The position numbers and the translations under genes were made by a program. Shown in pieces: positions 59,943-64,000 of a stretch of 64,000 nucleotides of DNA; position 1 is the first letter of the stretch, and each line of letters begins with the position of its first letter. Source of the DNA: an uncultured Opitutales bacterium (GTDB taxonomy: Bacteria > Verrucomicrobiota > Verrucomicrobiia > Opitutales > Intestinicryptomonadaceae); NCBI GenBank assembly GCA_934613645.1, contig CAKTTC010000008.1, positions 50,711 to 114,710 on the forward strand, read 5' to 3'. Under the pieces are notes generated by a model that saw only the letters and a program-made list of their open reading frames with translations, ran no database searches and had not been told where the DNA came from.

Positions 59943-60013
59943 AGGCGTGGATCGGAATCGAACCGATGATGAAGCTTTTGCAGAGCCTTGCCTTACCACT
60001 TGGCTACCACGCC
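59943..60013 (-). tRNA. tRNA-Cys (anticodon GCA)
   Basis: A 71-base cloverleaf on the minus strand: acceptor stem GGCGTGG/CCACGCC, D arm TAGCCAAGTGGTAAGGCA, anticodon stem AGGCT/AGCTT around loop CTGCAAA (anticodon GCA), T arm ATCGG-TTCGATT-CCGAT. The discriminator base is U, as expected for tRNA-Cys, and the 3' CCA is not encoded. It lies 110 bp after prmC and ahead of a terminator, so it may be processed from the same transcript. Confidence 0.95.
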
Positions 60014-60123
60014 GTAAAATATAAAGCGCAAATTAGAATTTATATTCTCGCTCATTGCAAGACAATTTTTTGCCCTTTTTGTTTTTTTCGGAGCACGGCG
60101 CGTTTTGGCGGGCGCGCAGGCGG

Positions 60124-60957
60124 CTACATTTGGCAAAAGACGAAACGCGGACGTCCGTTGAGGTCTTTGAGCGGCTCTATTTTTTTGTATACCTGCGAAA
60201 ATTCCACAGCCAGTTTTTCGGGGTGGTCTATTCCGCATTCGCAGGCTACAAGTCCGCCCGAATTGAGGAATTTGGGGGCGGCGGCGAGGATTTTACGCAG
60301 GTCGGCAATGCCGTCGGAGTCGGCGCGCAGGGCGTTGTGCGGTTCGAAATCGCGCACTTCGGGCTGGGCGGATTGGACTTCGGAATCGGCAAGATACGGA
60401 GGGTTCGAAACGATGAGATCGAACTTTCCCGAGACGTTTGCAAACCAGTCGGACTGCGAAAACTCCACGTCCAAGCCGAGGGCGGCGGCGTTTTCGCGCG
60501 CAAGCGAGAGCGCGGCTTCGGAAATATCGACGCCCGAAACGCGGGCTTCGGGAAAGCGGTTTTTCAGCGCGAGCGAAACCGCACCCGTGCCCACGCCAAG
60601 CTCCAGAACGGTTTGGGGGGCTGCGGCGGAAAAGCGTTCGGCAAGAAGCTCGCAAAGGTATTCGGTCTCGGGACGCGGAATGAGGGCGCGGGAATCGCAC
60701 TTGAGGGAGATTCCGAAGAAGTCGGTTTTGCCCAAGATGTATTGAAGCGGCTCGCGGCGGGCGCGGCGGCGGACGAAATCGCGGCAACGGTCGAGCGTTG
60801 CGCCCGTGAGGGGCTCGTCGAAACGCAGGAAAAGCTCCAAGCGTTTACAACCGAGAACGTCGGCAAGAAGCAGCTGGGCGTCGAGTTTGGCGTCGGGAAC
60901 GCCCCTGCTTTGGAAGTAGGCGGTTGTTTTGTTGAGGATTTCGAGAATTGTCTGCAC
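60124..60957 (-). CDS. prmC: Peptide chain release factor N5-glutamine methyltransferase
   Basis: Methylates the Gln of the GGQ motif in RF1/RF2 in the cytoplasm. The 277-residue protein starts with GTG at 60957 (MQTILEILNKTTAYF), has an N-terminal helical domain (about 1-80), the SAM-binding VLELGVGTGAVSLAL (about 114-128) and the catalytic NPPY motif as IVSNPPYLADSEV (about 182-194). Its start lies 1 bp after the stop of prfA, whose product is its substrate. Confidence 0.94.
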   Translation of the reverse strand: MQTILEILNKTTAYFQSRGVPDAKLDAQLLLADVLGCKRLELFLRFDEPLTGATLDRCRDFVRRRARREPLQYILGKTDFFGISLKCDSRALIPRPETEYLCELLAERFSAAAPQTVLELGVGTGAVSLALKNRFPEARVSGVDISEAALSLARENAAALGLDVEFSQSDWFANVSGKFDLIVSNPPYLADSEVQSAQPEVRDFEPHNALRADSDGIADLRKILAAAPKFLNSGGLVACECGIDHPEKLAVEFSQVYKKIEPLKDLNGRPRFVFCQM

Positions 60958-60958
60958 G

Positions 60959-62035
60959 TTATTTTATAAGCTGCTGAATACGCTGGGCGTAGTCGGCGTC
61001 TTCAAGGGCGCGAATCATTTCCTCTATTTCGCCGTCCATAAACTGGGGGAGAGAATGGAGGGTAAGCCCTATGCGGTGGTCGGTAACGCGGCTTTGGGGG
61101 AAGTTGTAGGTGCGTATGCGCTCGGAACGGTCTCCGCTGCCGATTTGTTCGCGGCGGCTCTGGGCGTATTTGTCGTGCTCTTCGCGCTGTTTCATTTCAA
61201 GCAGGCGCGAACGCAGAACTTTGAGAGCCTTTGTTTTATTTTTAAGCTGCGAGCGTTCGTCGGCGCATTTGACAATCATTCCCGTGGGTTTGTGCAAAAT
61301 CTGGACGGCGGAATCGGTAGTATTGACGCCCTGCCCGCCGGGGCCGCTTGCGCGCGCGATGGAAATTTCGATGTCCTGAGGGTCGATGTGGATATCGACT
61401 TCCTCCGCCTCGGGCAGAACCGCCACTGTTGCCGCCGAGGTATGGATACGCCCCTGCGCTTCCGTGACGGGAACGCGCTGGACGCGGTGCGTGCCGCTTT
61501 CGTATTTCATGGAGCGGTAGACGTCGCTGCCCGACATCAAAAAGCAGATTTCCTTGAAGCCGCCCGAGGCGGACTCGCTTGAGCTGAGGTTTTCGATTTT
61601 CCAGCCTTTTCCGTCGGCGTAGCGGCAATACATTCTGTAGAGGTCGGCGGCAAAGAGCGAAGCTTCGTCGCCGCCCGTGCCCGCGCGGATTTCCACAACG
61701 GTGTTGCGGGAGTCGGTGGGGTCGGTGGGAATCATCATTTTGAGGATTTCGTTTTTAAGCGGCTCTATTTTCGCCTTGAGTTCGTGCAAATCCTCTTTGG
61801 CAAGCTCCACAAATTCGGGGTCGGCGTTTTCGGCGATAATCTGTTCGTTTTCGGCAATCTGGCTTTCGACCGATTCAAGCGATTGGTATGTTTCCTTGAG
61901 TTTGGTGAGGTTTTGGTGCTCGCGCGAGATTGCGCTTGCCGAACGCTGGTCGTTGTAAAAGTCGGGCGCGCTCATTTTTTCGTCGAGCGCCTTGAGCCGA
62001 ACCAAAAAGGGATCGAGTGGGGGTATACCTTCCAT
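60959..62035 (-). CDS. prfA: Peptide chain release factor 1
   Basis: Recognises UAA and UAG stop codons and releases the peptide. The 358-residue protein has the codon-recognition PVT tripeptide at residues 189-191 (RF1 type, not SPF of RF2), the catalytic GGQ at 233-235 in SGPGGQGVNTTDSAV, and the family tail GSGDRSERIRTYNFPQ...LTLHSLPQFMDGEIEE. No in-frame shift site of RF2 type is seen. It is coupled to prmC. Confidence 0.96.
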   Translation of the reverse strand: MEGIPPLDPFLVRLKALDEKMSAPDFYNDQRSASAISREHQNLTKLKETYQSLESVESQIAENEQIIAENADPEFVELAKEDLHELKAKIEPLKNEILKMMIPTDPTDSRNTVVEIRAGTGGDEASLFAADLYRMYCRYADGKGWKIENLSSSESASGGFKEICFLMSGSDVYRSMKYESGTHRVQRVPVTEAQGRIHTSAATVAVLPEAEEVDIHIDPQDIEISIARASGPGGQGVNTTDSAVQILHKPTGMIVKCADERSQLKNKTKALKVLRSRLLEMKQREEHDKYAQSRREQIGSGDRSERIRTYNFPQSRVTDHRIGLTLHSLPQFMDGEIEEMIRALEDADYAQRIQQLIK

Positions 62036-62094
62036 AGCGGTTTAATCCTACAAAATACTTGAAAATTCTATTGCAAATACAGAACGAACGCGCG

Positions 62095-63030
62095 CTAACT
62101 GTCAAGCCCTATGTCAATCCAGCGGCTCGAATGCACGGGCGCGGCGGTTGAAACGAAGTCGGGCGCGATTTTCGCGATTTCGGGAAGCGTCTGCAGCGTA
62201 ACCTGCCCCGAAACTTCAACCCACGCGCTGTCGCCGATGAATTCGACCGCCTTGCGCATATCGGCAAACGAAAAATTGTCGAGCATCACAACGTCGGCCT
62301 GCGCCTCAAGCACGGGCGCGATTTGTTCGACGGAATCGACTTCCACTTCTATTGCCACGTTCGGGTTTTTGGCGCGCGCCGCGCGGACTGCCTCTGCCAA
62401 GCGTTCGCCCTTTGTGGCGTGGGCGGCGGCAAGGTGGTTGTCTTTGAGCATAACGCGGTCAAACAGACCGATTCTGTGGTTGTGTCCGCCGCCGCAGGCA
62501 AAGGCGTATTTTTCAAGAACGCGCAGCCCCGGGGTTGTCTTGCGGGTGTCGAGCAAAACGGTTTTGCCGTTTTGAAGGAGTTCGGCGTATGAGTATGTTG
62601 CCGTTGCCACTCCCGAAAGGCGTTGCAGAAAGTTGAGCATAATGCGCTCCGCCTGAAGCATAATGCGCGCCGAGCCTTCGAATTCGCCCAAAGCCGCGCC
62701 CTTGCCCACGCGCGCGCCGTCTTCGACAAACGGCGTAAACGAAAGCCGCTCGCCGTCGGCGTATGAGGAATACACGTCCATTATTATCGGAATGAGTTTC
62801 ATTCCGCAGACCGACATTTCGTTGCGCGCAACAAGCCGCGCCTTTGTTTGGATTTTCGGCGTAAGCGACATTGTGGTGATGTCGGCCGCCACTGCGGGAA
62901 CGGCCTTCAGCCCCGCCCCCTCAACGTCTTCGGCGCGCGCGGTTTCAACCAGCCCGCGCAGGTATTTTTCGTCGAGTTCCTCCCACTTCAGCCTTCTGAG
63001 CAGGTGCGATGCAAATTTTTGCGGTTTCAT
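62095..63030 (-). CDS. nadC: Nicotinate-nucleotide pyrophosphorylase (quinolinate phosphoribosyltransferase)
   Basis: Converts quinolinate and PRPP to nicotinate mononucleotide in de novo NAD synthesis. The 311-residue protein shows ARNEMSVCGMKL, the QPRTase segments AERIMLNFLQRLSGVAT (about 135-151) and LLDTRKTTPGLRVLEKYAFACGGGHNHRIGLFDRVMLKDNH (about 175-215), EVEVDSVEQ, and a C-terminal SGQVTLQTLPEIAKIAPDFVSTAAPVHSSRWIDIGLD. It starts 2 bp after the suhB-like gene and lies 59 bp before prfA. nadA and nadB are not in the window. Confidence 0.95.
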   Translation of the reverse strand: MKPQKFASHLLRRLKWEELDEKYLRGLVETARAEDVEGAGLKAVPAVAADITTMSLTPKIQTKARLVARNEMSVCGMKLIPIIMDVYSSYADGERLSFTPFVEDGARVGKGAALGEFEGSARIMLQAERIMLNFLQRLSGVATATYSYAELLQNGKTVLLDTRKTTPGLRVLEKYAFACGGGHNHRIGLFDRVMLKDNHLAAAHATKGERLAEAVRAARAKNPNVAIEVEVDSVEQIAPVLEAQADVVMLDNFSFADMRKAVEFIGDSAWVEVSGQVTLQTLPEIAKIAPDFVSTAAPVHSSRWIDIGLDS

Positions 63031-63031
63031 T

Positions 63032-63784
63032 TTACGAAATTAAAAACTCCTCTTTTGCCGCCGACTGTATTGCCACTTTCAGCGGCTTCTCTTTGGTTGC
63101 CATAGACACCACTTTGCACGGACGCCCGAGCGATTTCATCAACGCCATTCCGCCCGCCACGTCCCACAGGTAAAGACCCTTTTCGCAGTAGGAGTCGGCT
63201 CTGCCCGCGGCGACCCACGCCATTGCAAGCGCGGCACTGCCCATCATGCGGACTTTCTTGAATTTTTGCGCGTTCAGCAAAAAGCACTTTATACTTTCGT
63301 CCTCCAAATTAGTGGCGGAGGGAAAGCCCGACATCAAAACAGCCTGCGAAACTTCATTCGCCCAAACGGGCTTTGTTTCAACCCCGTTGATTGTGAAGGG
63401 AAGACCGTCGCCGCCCGCGAAAATTTCGCCGCGGGTGAAGTCGTATACGACGCCTACAACGGGCTCGAAACCGCGCATAAGGCCTATGCTTACGCACACC
63501 CCCGGCATTCCGCGCAGGAAATTGTATGTGCCGTCGATGGGGTCTACAACCCAGTAGAGTTCGCCACTTTGAACTACGGAAAAATCGCCGCCGAGCTCTT
63601 CGCCCAGAACGGGATAGCCCGTGTTGGAGAGGAGGTCGCGTATGAAGACTTCGCTTTCAATATCTTCCTGAAGCTTGACATCTTTGCCGGCGTCGGAATT
63701 GACGCGCCGCTGGGCGATTCCGTTGAGGCGGTCGCCCGCAAGCCGCGCAACGTTGACGGCGGTTTGAAGTAGTTGCTTATTCAT
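63032..63784 (-). CDS. suhB: Inositol monophosphatase family protein
   Basis: A 250-residue Mg2+-dependent phosphatase of the SuhB/IMPase family. Metal-binding motifs are present: GEELGGD (about 79-85), WVVDPIDGTYNFLRGMP (about 98-114) and WDVAGGMALMKSLG (about 210-223). Family members hydrolyse inositol-1-phosphate or related sugar phosphates and 3',5'-bisphosphates, and SuhB also binds transcription factors in E. coli. It is the first gene of the suhB-nadC-prfA-prmC run. The symbol marks family membership rather than a proven orthologue. Confidence 0.88.
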   Translation of the reverse strand: MNKQLLQTAVNVARLAGDRLNGIAQRRVNSDAGKDVKLQEDIESEVFIRDLLSNTGYPVLGEELGGDFSVVQSGELYWVVDPIDGTYNFLRGMPGVCVSIGLMRGFEPVVGVVYDFTRGEIFAGGDGLPFTINGVETKPVWANEVSQAVLMSGFPSATNLEDESIKCFLLNAQKFKKVRMMGSAALAMAWVAAGRADSYCEKGLYLWDVAGGMALMKSLGRPCKVVSMATKEKPLKVAIQSAAKEEFLIS

Positions 63785-63884
63785 GGGCGGAATATACTTC
63801 CGTTTTCGCCGTTTTTTACAAGCTTTTTATTTGCCGCGAAAAGTGTTCCCATTTAGCGCAACGCAGTGTAGCGGAGGGAAAAAT

Positions 63885-64000
63885 TCATTCCAAACAAGAG
63901 GAAATATTGTATTCGCCGCGGACGAGTTTGCAGGGAATGCCGTTTGTGCGGCATATTTCGCCGAAGCGTTCGCCGAACTTTTCCGAGTGTGTGGCGTCGA
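63885..64000 (-). CDS. Partial CDS: C-terminus of an unidentified protein (runs off right edge)
   Basis: The minus strand is open from the window end to a TGA at 63885, giving about 38 residues that start DATHSEKFGERFGEICRTNG and end VRGEYNISSCLE. Codon choice resembles the neighbours and it points in the same direction as suhB. I do not recognise the family; it is too short to assign. Confidence 0.4.
   Translation of the reverse strand, partial: DATHSEKFGERFGEICRTNGIPCKLVRGEYNISSCLE

Noticed and set aside
59796..59999. 67-codon minus-strand frame overlapping tRNA-Cys
   Set aside because: It covers the tRNA and its terminator; the reading frame is incidental.

Overview
The window looks like chromosome of an anaerobic, Gram-negative, polysaccharide-degrading bacterium, most likely a Verrucomicrobiota member of the Opitutales type. 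This rests on gene content, not on a marker-gene tree. The supporting points are two secreted proteins ending in PEP-CTERM anchors, a large pyruvate:ferredoxin oxidoreductase, secreted glycoside hydrolases of the GH5-like, GH2 and GH28 types, a Tat-exported Gfo/Idh oxidoreductase, an OstA-repeat protein, an ArnD/ArnA-type pair, and a MacAB-TolC pump. I saw no phage, no transposase, no CRISPR array and no rRNA. One tRNA gene (Cys, GCA) is present.

Layout. 1-2 kb: minus-strand trxB-prmA followed by a partial OB-fold gene running off the left edge. 2-5 kb: tatD, a hairpin-rich repeat locus, then PEP-CTERM protein 1. 5-11 kb: nifJ, a GH5-like secreted hydrolase and a second hairpin locus. 11-17 kb: ispA-fabV, a 1.3 kb hairpin locus, then serS-ffh. 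17-20 kb: an MBL hydrolase and an OstA-repeat protein. 20-31 kb (minus): Tat Gfo/Idh protein, arnA-like/arnD/Sel1 genes, and an operon of two TPR proteins plus a VWA-like membrane protein. 31-38 kb: ilvB-ppi, GH2, GH28, a Bax-inhibitor-like protein. 38-45 kb: rph with a small Cys-rich gene, a hairpin locus, an EF-hand protein, a RelE/ParE-like gene overlapping pssA, a secreted unknown, then hpt-nfo-alkA. 45-50 kb: macA-macB(ATPase)-macB(permease)-outer-membrane factor. 50-57 kb (minus): nusA-infB-rbfA-nrnA-truB-ribF, the classic translation/RNA operon, without rimP beside nusA. 57-60 kb: two small secreted or membrane proteins and PEP-CTERM protein 2. 60-64 kb (minus): suhB-nadC-prfA-prmC-tRNA-Cys, plus the 3' end of an unidentified gene at the right edge.

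Two signals are not explained by ordinary gene annotation. First, both PEP-CTERM genes carry a long homopolymer upstream: ten G, reading with the gene, in the putative promoter spacer of the first, and fifteen C, reading with the gene, 144 bp upstream of the second. That is the classic arrangement for phase-variable surface proteins. Second, four intergenic loci (2.84-3.17, 10.66-11.08, 13.28-14.58 and 39.28-39.53 kb) are built from short hairpins, mostly with three-base loops and often of the GNA type. Their stem sequences differ from copy to copy by paired changes, while flanking motifs (GCGGC before, GCCTTTG after, then TTAAAGT) are conserved. Two copies align over about 130 bp, and one is bounded by a perfect 16-bp inverted repeat. 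I cannot assign this family to any named element.
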